NCBI GenBank assembly: GCA_944324395.1
Contig: CALUWC010000001.1
Span: 1-64,000 of the forward strand
DNA length: 64,000 nt
DNA from: Candidatus Gastranaerophilales bacterium
GTDB taxonomy: Bacteria; Cyanobacteriota; Vampirovibrionia; Gastranaerophilales; Gastranaerophilaceae
Direction: 5' to 3'
Below, piece by piece: positions 52,912 to 62,267 of this stretch (positions within the stretch are counted from its first letter, which is position 1; every line of letters starts with the position of its first letter). The position numbers were made by a program, and so were the translations under genes. The notes under the pieces were generated by a model. It had not been told where the DNA came from. It worked only from the letters and a program-made list of their open reading frames with translations, and did not search any database.

Positions 52912-53818
52912 TTTGGCGTTTTAATTCTTCTCTTACTTCAGATAAAGGTCCGTTGTTCGGATTTCTGAAATTGTCAAAGTATTTCCTTATATATACTATC
53001 GGGTATTTGGGAAGCCAGGTTAATTTCATAAGAATAGAAACAGTTTCTGCTCCCTGAGATAGCATAAGTTCATCAATAGTATCTTCATGAGCCGGAGATA
53101 TTGAGGAGAATATTTTTATTAAGTAATCCGAAAATGTTAAAACTGAATATCCTGCTCCGACTCCTGTATTCATAACTACATTGTATACGTTTAAACCTTC
53201 TTTGTCTTGATAATTGTGCATTGCGTCTTCAGGTAATGTCAATGTTTCTGCATTAACCTGTTCAAGCTCATACCATTCACCTTTATATTTTATTCTCATA
53301 ACGTTCGGCTTTGGCATGTATATATCTTCAAATTCATTATCAAGTATAACTTCTCCGTTGTAACCAACAATTCCATATTTATAATTTTTGTAAGTTAAAA
53401 ACATTTTTCCGTATAAAATATCAACTTTAGAATATTTCGGTTCTACAATAGCTTTCCCTGTTTCATCGTAAATTCCAAAATCTCGGCTGTTTCCGAATTT
53501 TGCGAATTTTCCAGCAAGTCTGTCAGTATGGTTATATTTTATCGGAACAAGTACTTCTCCTCTGTCATTTATAAGTCCGAATTTGTTTCTTTTATTTTGG
53601 ACAATCCAGGCATGAGTCCCGACAGGAATAAGTTTTTTATATATCGGCTCAACAAGAACTTCGTCGCTGTTTTTATCTTTCAAGCCCCAAAGTGTATCCT
53701 GGGTAAAAGTTATTGCATTAACAGGTGCAGCTGTTTCTGATGTGATTTCTTCTTCAGAAGCATAAACTGCGGTTGTTGTTAACAATATAAGAGCGAGTAT
53801 TATAAAAAGTTTTTTCAT
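52904..53818 (-). CDS. Exported WG-repeat protein
   Basis: A 304-residue protein with signal peptide (MKKLFIILALILLTTTAVYA) and four or five WG/KWG-type beta repeats between about 40 and 185: TLWGLKDKNSDEVLVEPIYKKL, KFGLINDRGEVLVPIKYN, DFGIYDETGKAIVEPKYSKV, KYGIVGYNGEVILDNEFEDI. Each repeat has GLxDxxGxxVxPxYxxI spacing. WG repeats form beta-propeller-like or solenoid folds, with no defined activity. The C-terminal 100 residues are helical. No Shine-Dalgarno. Confidence 0.8.
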   Translation of the reverse strand: MKKLFIILALILLTTTAVYASEEEITSETAAPVNAITFTQDTLWGLKDKNSDEVLVEPIYKKLIPVGTHAWIVQNKRNKFGLINDRGEVLVPIKYNHTDRLAGKFAKFGNSRDFGIYDETGKAIVEPKYSKVDILYGKMFLTYKNYKYGIVGYNGEVILDNEFEDIYMPKPNVMRIKYKGEWYELEQVNAETLTLPEDAMHNYQDKEGLNVYNVVMNTGVGAGYSVLTFSDYLIKIFSSISPAHEDTIDELMLSQGAETVSILMKLTWLPKYPIVYIRKYFDNFRNPNNGPLSEVREELKRQIK

Positions 53819-53845
53819 AACATTATGATAGCATAAAATTTATTA

Positions 53846-53854
53846 TGGTATAAT
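53846..53854 (+). promoter_or_regulatory. Extended -10 promoter of the AsmA-like gene
   Basis: TGGTATAAT, a consensus extended -10, 22 bases before the ATG at 53877. Confidence 0.5.
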
Positions 53855-53876
53855 TTCATTAAGGGAATATATTATT

Positions 53877-56693
53877 ATGCTTAGAAGAGAAATGAATAAA
53901 TTTTGGTTATATATATTATCTGTTTTCGGGATAGTTGTTTTACTGGTTGCACTGATTGTTGGTTTTTATTTAAAAGGCTTGCCATATATTGTTTCTAATG
54001 GCAATTTTATAAATTATGTCGAAAAAGTTGTATCCGAGCAGACAGGTGCTGAGTTTGACATAGAAAAACCTGTTCTCAAGACCGGTTTGACACCTGATAT
54101 CAGTTTCAAAGTTGAGAAAGTTTCTTTAAAATATAAAAAATCTAATCTTTTAGATATAGAAAATTTTGATATGAAGTTTTCTTTTTCTGAAATTTTTCGC
54201 AAAAAACTTATAATAAACAAAGTTGTTTTGGAGTCATTATATGCTGATGTTAATAAGATTCTGGAGCTTCCTGTATTAAAACAGGAAAAGAAGGAACAAA
54301 AGAAAAGTGATTTTACTGTTGATATATTTCATTCCGTTATGGCGGTAAAAAACGCTGTTATTATTTATAAATTGGATAAAGATACAAATATTCAGATTGA
54401 AGCAGAAAATCTGGGTATAGATGATAATACTGATAAAAAATATGTTAATTATCATGTAATTGTTGATATTACAAAAGGTAAGGAAAAACTTCATATTACA
54501 GCATCGGATGATGATAATGTATATATAGAAAATCAGGAAAAATTAGTTATAAATAATTCTGCTGTTACAATAAATAAGTCAAAGATTTTGATATCCGGAA
54601 GTCTTGATAGCAAGGCAAATTATAATTTTAATGTATCATCAAAGAAATTTACCGTTGCTGAAGTTTTATATTTGTTAAATTCTCAAATTATTGCAAATAA
54701 TATTCCTGAATTACTGGTATATTTTAAGGATATTAATGGAAATTTTGATTTTAATTTTAATATTTCCAATAATGATATGAAGGGTGATGTTGTTTTAAAT
54801 AAATTGGCCTTTAAACTTGTTCCGTTTGCCGATTTACCTGTGCTTTTAAACAACGGTAAAGTTTCTATGGATATGAATACTGTTATGTTAAAAGATTTCA
54901 GCGGATATTATGACAATAAATCTTATAACAAAATGAACTTTGAAGGTTCAGTCAAAGATTATATGAGATCTATTGATACCGACCTTAAAGGCAGAGCTGT
55001 TGTGACAAATGATTTTGCAAAGAAATATTTATCAAAAATGCTTTCTTATCCGATAGAAATAAAAGGCAACGCAGACACAATGGTTTCTCTGAAATCTAAA
55101 TATAATAAAATTGATTTGAAATGGCTTTATATATTTAAGCAAGGCAGCGGATTTATCATTGATGGTGAATCTGATGAAATGATGACAGAAAAAACGGGCA
55201 GAGCTTTAACGGCAAATATCCATTTTGAGGATATGCTGCTGAATATAAAATCCATAAATTATTATATAGGCACCCCTTCTATGGACAGGGATTATGTTAG
55301 GGTTCCTATAGTGAGTATGAAAGGTAATATTGACCTTGCTGACGGCAAAACTTTTGTAAAAGATTTTGGTTTGGAATTGCCAAAACCTATGCCAAGCGGA
55401 TTTTTAAATCTTCTTATGAAACAAAAATTCTTTAAGAACGGAAAATTTACCGGCAGAATTCATGTTGTTAATACAGGAAAATATCCGGTGTTAGATGCTG
55501 ATTTAAATGCTGATAAAGTTGCGATTCCAAGTTTAAGATTATTTATTAACAAAGGACAGTTCAAAACAGAAAAAAATCTTATGCGTATTACTTCAGACGG
55601 CAGGTATAGACGTTCAGGGTATGATTTTAGCGGTGCGATATTGAATGAAATAAAATTCCCAATTGTAGTGAAAGATGTTCATTTGATTGTGGATAAGGTT
55701 GATGTTGAAAGATACTTGAGAATATTTAATAACCAAAAACCTAGTGAACAAGCTGCGGCAAATGTAGATGAAGTTCTTGCAAAATCTGCCAAAGTAGAAG
55801 GGGATGAAGATACCGATGATGATGTTCAGACATTTGATCTGGCAAATTTAATTATAGAAAAATGTGTTCTTGTTGCTAAAGAAGGTTTTTACAAAGACAT
55901 AAAATTCTCTGATGTTGCTGCTGTTTTAACCTTAGATAAAGACAGCCTATTAAAAATTACTTCAAACAAATTTAACATCGCAGAGGGTACATCTTCTGCC
56001 AAAATTGAATGTGATTTGAGAAAACATAAATATTCGGTATTGTTAGGTGCAAAAGACGTAAATTCAGATATTATGGCGACATCTTTGCTGAACCTGCCAA
56101 ATGAGATTGACGGTAAAGCAAGCGGTATTATTGATTTAAATACTGATGATTCTCTAAAATTAAACGGTAAAATTTTATTCAAAGTAAATGACGGAATTAT
56201 TGCAAAGGTCGGACTTGTTGAGTATGTAATGAAAGTAGCTGCGTTATTCAGAAATCCGCTGACTATGATTAGTCCTTCTGTTATTTCCGATCTTGTTAAT
56301 ATTCCGGAAGGCAGGTTTGATAAAATTGACGGACATATTGTTCTTAAAAATAATGTTGTGGAACGTATGATGATTAAATCCTCCGCACCTGAATTGAGTT
56401 CATTTATTGTCGGCCGCTATGATCTTGAGAATAAAGATGCTTCCTTAAGAATTTATACAAAATTTGCAAACAGAGGCAGAGGGGCTTTAGGATTTTTGAG
56501 AAACATTTCACTGAATTCTCTGGCTAACAGAATACCTTTGAGCAGCAGAAATGACAGTAATTATTATGCTTCCGAAATTTCCCAGCTTCCGCCGATTGAT
56601 GCTGATGAAAAAGACTGCCAGATATTTTTAACAAAAGTTGACGGTGATGTTGAGCGAAATAACTTTATATCATCATTAAAGAAAATTAAGTAA
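53877..56693 (+). CDS. AsmA-like (TamB/YhdP-type) inner-membrane anchored protein
   Basis: A 938-residue protein. One N-terminal transmembrane helix (about 8-30) is followed by a long beta-rich repetitive region with AsmA-family hallmarks: IVSNGNFINYVEKVVSEQTGAEFDIEKP in part near 38-62, many short DxKFSF or FNVSSKKFT strands, and a C-terminal AsmA-like domain (DLTNLIIEK..., LDLENKDASLRIYTKFA, GRGALGFLRNIS). Such proteins form hydrophobic grooves moving phospholipids between the membranes of diderms. A second in-frame ATG at 53892 is close to AAGAGAA and cannot be excluded as start. Confidence 0.8.
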   Translation: MLRREMNKFWLYILSVFGIVVLLVALIVGFYLKGLPYIVSNGNFINYVEKVVSEQTGAEFDIEKPVLKTGLTPDISFKVEKVSLKYKKSNLLDIENFDMKFSFSEIFRKKLIINKVVLESLYADVNKILELPVLKQEKKEQKKSDFTVDIFHSVMAVKNAVIIYKLDKDTNIQIEAENLGIDDNTDKKYVNYHVIVDITKGKEKLHITASDDDNVYIENQEKLVINNSAVTINKSKILISGSLDSKANYNFNVSSKKFTVAEVLYLLNSQIIANNIPELLVYFKDINGNFDFNFNISNNDMKGDVVLNKLAFKLVPFADLPVLLNNGKVSMDMNTVMLKDFSGYYDNKSYNKMNFEGSVKDYMRSIDTDLKGRAVVTNDFAKKYLSKMLSYPIEIKGNADTMVSLKSKYNKIDLKWLYIFKQGSGFIIDGESDEMMTEKTGRALTANIHFEDMLLNIKSINYYIGTPSMDRDYVRVPIVSMKGNIDLADGKTFVKDFGLELPKPMPSGFLNLLMKQKFFKNGKFTGRIHVVNTGKYPVLDADLNADKVAIPSLRLFINKGQFKTEKNLMRITSDGRYRRSGYDFSGAILNEIKFPIVVKDVHLIVDKVDVERYLRIFNNQKPSEQAAANVDEVLAKSAKVEGDEDTDDDVQTFDLANLIIEKCVLVAKEGFYKDIKFSDVAAVLTLDKDSLLKITSNKFNIAEGTSSAKIECDLRKHKYSVLLGAKDVNSDIMATSLLNLPNEIDGKASGIIDLNTDDSLKLNGKILFKVNDGIIAKVGLVEYVMKVAALFRNPLTMISPSVISDLVNIPEGRFDKIDGHIVLKNNVVERMMIKSSAPELSSFIVGRYDLENKDASLRIYTKFANRGRGALGFLRNISLNSLANRIPLSSRNDSNYYASEISQLPPIDADEKDCQIFLTKVDGDVERNNFISSLKKIK

Positions 56694-56720
56694 CTAATAA
56701 ATAAAAGGAGTTAACTGTCT

Positions 56721-57497
56721 ATGCCTATAACTGTTGATAAAGCATCTGAAAAATACACAATGGAAGTTATTTATCCGGTTTCCATATCTGAAACCGACAG
56801 GATGTATGCAATAAAGCCTGCCGTATTATTTAATTATATGCAGGATATAGCGGCAAAATCAATTGACAGACTCGGGCATCAATATTGCTGGGATGAATTA
56901 TACAAAAAAGGCAGAGGGTGGTTTTTAATCCGCTATAGAGTTGAATTTGACGAATATCCGGTTAATATCGACTCAATTAAAGTTCAGACAGAAAACCGCG
57001 GCTGCAACAGAATGCACGCATATAGAGATTTTGAACTTTTTGATAATATTACAAACAAAAGATTGCTGCGTGCGACAAGTTCATGGTTTATTGTTGATCT
57101 TAATTCAAAGTCTGTAGTTAATTTGAAGCAGGAGTATCCGGAATTTTTTACATTTGTACCAAGAGAAGATGATTTAAAATTAAATAAGCTTAAATCTATT
57201 GTATCTGTTGATGCAGAAAAAATGTTCCATGTCAGGTATGATGATTTGGATTTTAATAATCATGTAAATAATACTGTATATATTACCTGGGCTATGGAGG
57301 TTCTTGACTATGATTTCAGAGTTTCTCACAGACTCAAAACTATGGATATTTATTTTAAGCATGAGGTAAAATATGGTGATGATATAATTTCTCAGGTAAA
57401 GTATGATAAAGAAAATATGATGACGGAGCATGTGATTAAAAATGCTGAAACTGATGAAGAGTTATGTCTGATAAAGGCTGAATATGTTGCACTCTAG
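56721..57497 (+). CDS. Acyl-ACP thioesterase (FatA/FatB family)
   Basis: A 258-residue hot-dog-fold thioesterase that would release fatty acids from acyl carrier protein. Seen: IKPAVLFNYMQDIAAKSIDRLG near 27-48, WFLIRYRVEFDEYPV near 71-85, a second hot-dog with HVRYDDLDFNNHVNNTVYITWAMEVLD, in which D-x-N-x-H-V-N-N is the catalytic Asp/Asn/His set. GGAGTT precedes the ATG. The acyl-CoA ligase gene begins 70 bases later, giving an acyl-ACP hydrolysis then reactivation pair. Confidence 0.9.
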   Translation: MPITVDKASEKYTMEVIYPVSISETDRMYAIKPAVLFNYMQDIAAKSIDRLGHQYCWDELYKKGRGWFLIRYRVEFDEYPVNIDSIKVQTENRGCNRMHAYRDFELFDNITNKRLLRATSSWFIVDLNSKSVVNLKQEYPEFFTFVPREDDLKLNKLKSIVSVDAEKMFHVRYDDLDFNNHVNNTVYITWAMEVLDYDFRVSHRLKTMDIYFKHEVKYGDDIISQVKYDKENMMTEHVIKNAETDEELCLIKAEYVAL

Positions 57498-57514
57498 CCA
57501 ATTAAATATATTTA

Positions 57515-57523
57515 TGATATAAT
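57515..57523 (+). promoter_or_regulatory. Extended -10 promoter of the acyl-CoA ligase gene
   Basis: TGATATAAT, extended -10, 44 bases before the chosen ATG. A second weaker TGTTATACT lies at 57541-57549. Confidence 0.4.
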
Positions 57524-57567
57524 GCGTCTAAGATATAAAGTGTTATACTCAGGGGAGAATGAATTGT

Positions 57568-59241
57568 ATGAAAGAGAATATTTTATCACTGTTGGATAAA
57601 AATACGAAATTATACGGAGAAAGGATTGCTCTCGGTAAAAGAAACAGATATGGCTGGAAAGAGCTTACATATAAGGGGTTGAGTCTTTTGACCAAGCAAT
57701 TTGCAAGTTATTTGATAACTGATTTGCAAATTCAGAAAGGTGAAAAGATGGCGATATTATCTGAATCTATGCCGGAAATCGGAGCATGTTTATTTGCTGC
57801 AGTTATATCCGGTATGGTTACAGTTCCGCTGGATAATAAATTAACTATTTATGAATTGGAATCTATATTAACAAGTTGTCAGCCGACTGTTTTTGCCGTA
57901 TCTCAAGCAAATCTTGAAAAAGCTCTGGAACTGCAAAAAAGAATTCCGTCTATCAAGCATATTGTTATAATGGACGAACCCAGATATGCTTCAGAACTTC
58001 CAAGTTTATATACTCTTCCTACTGGCAGAGAATGCAAATGGCGTCATAGATCTTTGAGAGATACTGCTTTAATTATATATACATCAGGGACAACAGGTGC
58101 TCCGAAAGGTGTTCAGACAACTTTTGGAAATATGACCTCTCAGGTTTGGGGAATGGCAAAGGTTTTACCTGAAATTTTGCCTCATGAAAATGTCAATTTA
58201 CTTTCTATTTTACCTATGAATCATTTATTTGAATTGACAGTAGGGTTTTCAACATTTCTAAACAGAGGTTCTTCAATATTTTACCCTCAAAGTTTAAAAC
58301 CGAAAGATGTTCTCGGTGATATGAGAGAGAAAAAAATTGATTTTATGATTGTTGTGCCTGCGTTTATGAAATTGCTGAAAAATACAATAGAGGCTGATAT
58401 AAATGCTCTGCCGCCTGAAGAGAAACTTTTGTTTGAGAAATCTTATGCAGCAGCTGAATATATTACGGATTATTCAATCAGACGTCAGTTATTCAGAAGT
58501 ATTCTGGCAAAATTCGGCGGTAATTTTTACGGATTTATGACAGGCGGTGCTCCGTTAGATCCGAGTGTCGGGGAATTTTTTGAAAGAATAGGGATAAAAG
58601 TATTCCAGTGTTACGGATTGTCAGAAACAAGCCCTATTATTTCTGTTGACAGAGGTGATGATAGAAAATTACTTTCTGTAGGTTTAGTTTTGGATTCTTA
58701 TGATGCTAAAATCGATTCTGAAACAGGTGAACTTTTGGTTAAAGGTCCTTCTGTTATGAAAGGTTATTATAATAATCCTGAAAAAACATCTGAAGTTCTT
58801 GAACCTGATGGTTGGCTTCATACAGGTGATATTGCGGAATTTGGTTCTGACGGAAGATTATATATTACAGGCCGTATTAAAAATATGATTGTATTATCAG
58901 GAGGAAAGAAAGTTTTTCCGGAAGAGGTTGAAGCCGTTTTGGAACAAAATCCGAATTTTGCAGAGGTTTGCGTATTTGGAGCAATCAGAACTTCCGGAGC
59001 TAAGGATGGAACAGAAGAAATAATGACTGTTATAGTTCCGACTGAGGATGTTTTGAAAAAATATCCAAATGAAGAGGATTTGCAATCATTTATAGTGCAG
59101 GAAGTTAAGCATTTATCGATTCAACTTGCTCCGTATAAACGTCCTGTTAATATTGTTGTCAGAAAAGAACCTCTGCCGAGAACTGCAACAAGAAAGGTTA
59201 AACGTAACGTTGTAAAAGAAGAAACTATGACCTGTTATTAA
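57568..59241 (+). CDS. AMP-forming long-chain acyl-CoA/acyl-ACP synthetase-like protein
   Basis: A 557-residue ANL-superfamily enzyme that would adenylate fatty acids and pass them to CoA or ACP. Seen: P-loop IIYTSGTTGAPKGVQ near 173-187, FYGFMTGGAPLDP, QCYGLSETSP, WLHTGDIAEFGSDGRLYITGR with the adenylate-binding Asp, and NMIVLSGGKKVFPEEVE. The downstream ATG (57568) is preferred over 57559, since AGGGGAG is 10 bases from the former and only one from the latter. Cyanobacteria use similar Aas enzymes to recycle free fatty acids, which fits the preceding thioesterase. Confidence 0.9.
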   Translation: MKENILSLLDKNTKLYGERIALGKRNRYGWKELTYKGLSLLTKQFASYLITDLQIQKGEKMAILSESMPEIGACLFAAVISGMVTVPLDNKLTIYELESILTSCQPTVFAVSQANLEKALELQKRIPSIKHIVIMDEPRYASELPSLYTLPTGRECKWRHRSLRDTALIIYTSGTTGAPKGVQTTFGNMTSQVWGMAKVLPEILPHENVNLLSILPMNHLFELTVGFSTFLNRGSSIFYPQSLKPKDVLGDMREKKIDFMIVVPAFMKLLKNTIEADINALPPEEKLLFEKSYAAAEYITDYSIRRQLFRSILAKFGGNFYGFMTGGAPLDPSVGEFFERIGIKVFQCYGLSETSPIISVDRGDDRKLLSVGLVLDSYDAKIDSETGELLVKGPSVMKGYYNNPEKTSEVLEPDGWLHTGDIAEFGSDGRLYITGRIKNMIVLSGGKKVFPEEVEAVLEQNPNFAEVCVFGAIRTSGAKDGTEEIMTVIVPTEDVLKKYPNEEDLQSFIVQEVKHLSIQLAPYKRPVNIVVRKEPLPRTATRKVKRNVVKEETMTCY

Positions 59242-59259
59242 GGTTTTAAAATTATTCGT

Positions 59260-59292
59260 CAAAGGCAGGGATATTATCAAGCCTTGCCTTTG
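59260..59292 (+). terminator. Terminator after the acyl-CoA ligase gene
   Basis: CAAAGGCA-gGG and CC-tTGCCTTTG pair around an 11-base loop, followed by TTTTGGG. It ends only 15 bases before the hydE ATG, so hydE must have its own start or this is leaky. Confidence 0.7.
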
Positions 59293-59306
59293 TTTTGGGA
59301 TTTGGT

Positions 59307-60326
59307 ATGGATAAACTTCTTACGAAAGCACAAGAAACTCATAATTTAAGTAAGTCTGAGATTATTGAACTTTTAAACTCAGATGGTTCTGATTTATTTT
59401 ATCTTGCGGATGAAATTCGGGAAAAATATGTTGGTAATGAAGTTCATTTGAGAGGTTTGATTGAGTTTAGCAATATTTGCAAATGTACCTGTAAATATTG
59501 CGGAATCAGGTGTTCAAATAAAAAAATTCAAAGATACAGAATGCTGCCTGATGATATTATAAATTTAGCCGGCAAAGCTTATGATACAGGATTTAAAACG
59601 GTAGTGCTTCAAAGTGGCGAGGATTCTTATTATACCAGGAATGTTATGTGCGATATTATAAAAGAAATTAAAAAACTTGATATTGCATTGACTTTAAGTA
59701 TTGGAGAGCGAAGTTATGAAGATTATAAGGCATTTAAAGATGCCGGAGCTGATCGTTATTTATTAAGAATAGAAACAACCGACAGAAACCTTTATAAAAC
59801 TTTGCACCCTAATATGGATTTTGATAACAGGTTAAGGTGTCTAAAAGATTTGAAATCTCTGGGGTATGAAACGGGGACAGGTTGTCTGGTCGGTCTGCCG
59901 GGTCAAAGTATTGAATCTCTGGCTGATGATATTATATTTTTTAAATCTATGAATGCTGATATGATAGGGCTAGGACCATTTTTACCTCATCCTCAAACTC
60001 CGTTGAAAGATTGTGCAGCAGGCAGTTTTGATTTAGCATTAAAAGTTATGGCAATAACAAGATTGCTATTACCTGATATAAATATTCCGGCAACTACAGC
60101 AATGGAGACTATAAATCCTGACGGACGGCTTATTGCATTGAAAAGCGGTGCAAATGTATTTATGCCTAATGTAACAGATAGGGTTTATACCTCTAAATAT
60201 GAAATATATCCTAATAAATCGGGAATAGATGCAACTCAAAACGATATAATTTCTGAAATCGAACAAAAACTTCAAACGATAGGCAGAATGGTTTCATATA
60301 CTAAAGGCTGTAGGAAACAGATTTAG
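59307..60326 (+). CDS. hydE: [FeFe]-hydrogenase maturation radical-SAM protein HydE
   Basis: A 339-residue radical-SAM enzyme helping build the H-cluster dithiolate ligand. Seen: LRGLIEFSNICKCTCKYCGIRC near 48-69 (in part), with cluster ligands C58, C62 and C65 of CxxxCxxC plus an extra Cys60, TVVLQSGEDSYYT near 97-109, and GLGPFLPHPQTPL near 222-234, all diagnostic for HydE against BioB or PylB. The ATG at 59307 is chosen on alignment of the N-terminus; no Shine-Dalgarno is seen. HydF, HydG and a hydrogenase are absent from the window. It overlaps the next gene on the other strand by 4 bases. Confidence 0.88.
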   Translation: MDKLLTKAQETHNLSKSEIIELLNSDGSDLFYLADEIREKYVGNEVHLRGLIEFSNICKCTCKYCGIRCSNKKIQRYRMLPDDIINLAGKAYDTGFKTVVLQSGEDSYYTRNVMCDIIKEIKKLDIALTLSIGERSYEDYKAFKDAGADRYLLRIETTDRNLYKTLHPNMDFDNRLRCLKDLKSLGYETGTGCLVGLPGQSIESLADDIIFFKSMNADMIGLGPFLPHPQTPLKDCAAGSFDLALKVMAITRLLLPDINIPATTAMETINPDGRLIALKSGANVFMPNVTDRVYTSKYEIYPNKSGIDATQNDIISEIEQKLQTIGRMVSYTKGCRKQI

Positions 60327-60913
60327 CCTTTTGTATTTTGTGCTGCTGCAGGATTATTTTTTTGAGGTTGTTTATTTTCAACTCCCATTACTTTTAATAT
60401 GGGGTGAATTAGCGGGTGAGAAACGATAGGTGCTAGAATAGCCAGACCAAAGACTGTTCCGAAAATTGAACAGCTTTCAATTATACCTTTTCCAAGATTT
60501 AAATTCAGATTTTCTTTAACAAATTTATCTCTGGATTTTAAATTTTTATTTATTTCATCTAATTTTTTTACTCTTGCAGCTTCGTCCAGTTTGTAATATT
60601 CCATGAATTCACCCGGATGTTTAAAGGCTTTAAATACGGATTCATTTTTAAATAATTTTCTTCCTATAGCAAATGAAGCTCTTTTGAACTGGTGAATCAT
60701 AGACAGATATATTCCAAGACAGGTTAATTGATATAACAGTTCTTTTGTTGCAGAGAATTTTTTTGTTTGCGGATCTATTTGTTTATCGCCTAAGATGAAC
60801 GCAGGACGTCCGATAGCTTTCAGGCAGGTTTCAGTTGTAACCTGAGTTACTGTACTCTGGGTCATATTATATAATGCAGGATTTGATATTAAATTTTGTA
60901 TTCCGCCTATCAT
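60323..60913 (-). CDS. Hypothetical membrane protein, paralog of the upstream gene
   Basis: A 196-residue protein. Residues 28-62 read LKAIGRPAFILGDKQIDPQTKKFSATKELL in part, followed by two hydrophobic helices (62-75 and near 148-165) with a charged helix between, and a Lys/Asn/Gln-rich tail. It aligns with the next gene over the RPxF...D/K...TKKxxA segment and the helix order, so the two are diverged tandem copies. Unknown function. GAAGGTAGG lies before the ATG; they are two bases apart. It overlaps hydE by four bases at the end. Confidence 0.65.
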   Translation of the reverse strand: MIGGIQNLISNPALYNMTQSTVTQVTTETCLKAIGRPAFILGDKQIDPQTKKFSATKELLYQLTCLGIYLSMIHQFKRASFAIGRKLFKNESVFKAFKHPGEFMEYYKLDEAARVKKLDEINKNLKSRDKFVKENLNLNLGKGIIESCSIFGTVFGLAILAPIVSHPLIHPILKVMGVENKQPQKNNPAAAQNTKG

Positions 60914-60915
60914 AA

Positions 60916-61467
60916 TTAACCTACCTTCATTCCGTTATTAGTAAAAGCTGCAATGTCATATTTTTGGATTACAGGATTTGTTATTGGCTTTTTACTTATA
61001 TTTTCAACAGTATTAACATTTTGAGTTTCAATTTCCGGTGCTTTTGAAATGATATCAAGTTTTGCAGGATTTTTATTGTCTTTGTCTTTTTTATGAAAAA
61101 TCATGTCAGTAAAAGGTTTTATTACAAGAGAACACAATCCGGGAATTACAATCAAAGCTGCAGCACATACACCTACAAATCTGAGGTTGTGTTTTGCCCG
61201 TTTTGCCATTTCAGGATCTTTAACAAGTTTTGCTCCTTTGCCTGCTAATGCTCCGCATGCCAAATATGTAGGAATTGCTATAATTTCAGTTAAACCTTCA
61301 CGTAGTGCAGCGTATTTTTTTGTTTCAGGAGATTCTTTTTTATCCATCATAGTAAATAATGGTCTAAAAATTCCTTTCGCAGTAGCTATGGCAACAACTA
61401 CGTAAGCAGGGTTATTATCTTTTCCTATGGATTCACAAACATTTTTTATTAACTTGTTAAATGACAT
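60916..61467 (-). CDS. Hypothetical membrane protein, paralog of the downstream gene
   Basis: A 183-residue protein. Residues 26-58 hold AIATAKGIFRPLFTMMDKKESPETKKYAALREG in part, followed by two hydrophobic helices (ALTEIIAIPTYLACGALAG region and GVCAAALIVIPGLCSLVI) and a polar C-terminal tail of about 55 residues. It is paralogous to the gene just downstream. The RPxFTMxD and TKKYAA sequences look conserved enough to be functional. GCAGGAAGATAAA precedes the ATG. Not recognised. Confidence 0.65.
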   Translation of the reverse strand: MSFNKLIKNVCESIGKDNNPAYVVVAIATAKGIFRPLFTMMDKKESPETKKYAALREGLTEIIAIPTYLACGALAGKGAKLVKDPEMAKRAKHNLRFVGVCAAALIVIPGLCSLVIKPFTDMIFHKKDKDNKNPAKLDIISKAPEIETQNVNTVENISKKPITNPVIQKYDIAAFTNNGMKVG

Positions 61468-61612
61468 TTTATCTTCCTGCTATGTTGTATTTTTTAAGAT
61501 TAATGTAAATGCTTTTTAACCTTCATTAATTTTAAAACAAAAGAAAAATTTATTTGCTAGTAAAGTTAAAATTTTAACAAATTTTATGAAAAATTAATAT
61601 GTTTTTAATAAG

Positions 61613-62158
61613 TTAATATTTGAAACAGTCTTTGTCGTGATCGTCGACTATGCCTATTGCCTGGAGGTATGAATATATAATAACGGTGCCGACATACTTC
61701 ATTCCTCTTTTCTGCAGGTCTTTTGAGATTTTATCGGATAACGGTGTTGAGGTATGGAGTTCTCCTGTGGTATTTTTAATTATCCTGTTGTTTGTAAATT
61801 TCCATATGTATTTTGAAAAACTTCCGTATTCTTTTTGAATATTTTTGAATATTTTTGCATTGTTTATCGCTGCTAAGATTTTGTTTTTACATCTTATAAT
61901 TTCTGCATTTTGCATTAGTTCCTCAATTTTGGCATTATCGTATTTGATAATTTTGTCAATATCAAAATTGTCAAACGCAATGCGGAATGCTTCACGCTTT
62001 TTTAATACGGTAAGCCAGGACAGACCTGCTTGGAAAGATTCTAATATTAAGAGTTCAAACAGTTCATGATCATCGTATTTTGGTACACCCCATTCTTCGT
62101 CATGATATTTTGTATAGATTTCTGATTTTTCATCAACCCAGAAGCATCTTTTTTTCAT
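61613..62158 (-). CDS. tag: DNA-3-methyladenine glycosylase I
   Basis: Base-excision repair enzyme removing 3-methyladenine. 181 residues. Seen: HDEEWGVPKYDDHELFELLILESFQAGLSW, the family signature with conserved aromatic pocket residues, and zinc ligands C5, H19, H174 and C178 (CxH...HxxxC spacing as in E. coli Tag). The ATG at 62158 gives the usual KKRCFW start; an upstream in-frame ATG would add 15 hydrophobic residues. No Shine-Dalgarno is seen. It is monocistronic. Confidence 0.93.
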   Translation of the reverse strand: MKKRCFWVDEKSEIYTKYHDEEWGVPKYDDHELFELLILESFQAGLSWLTVLKKREAFRIAFDNFDIDKIIKYDNAKIEELMQNAEIIRCKNKILAAINNAKIFKNIQKEYGSFSKYIWKFTNNRIIKNTTGELHTSTPLSDKISKDLQKRGMKYVGTVIIYSYLQAIGIVDDHDKDCFKY

Positions 62159-62221
62159 ATTTATTATTATAAAATAAATATAAATTTCTTTAAAGAACTT
62201 CATTTATTCTGGTTTCTATAG

Positions 62222-62227
62222 TATAAT
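62222..62227 (+). promoter_or_regulatory. -10 element upstream of the TPR gene
   Basis: TATAAT 40 bases before the ATG at 62268; a weak TTCATT sits 17 bases upstream of it. Confidence 0.45.
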
Positions 62228-62267
62228 ACTGCTGTGATTGATTAGAGATAAGATTTATGGGGTGAGT

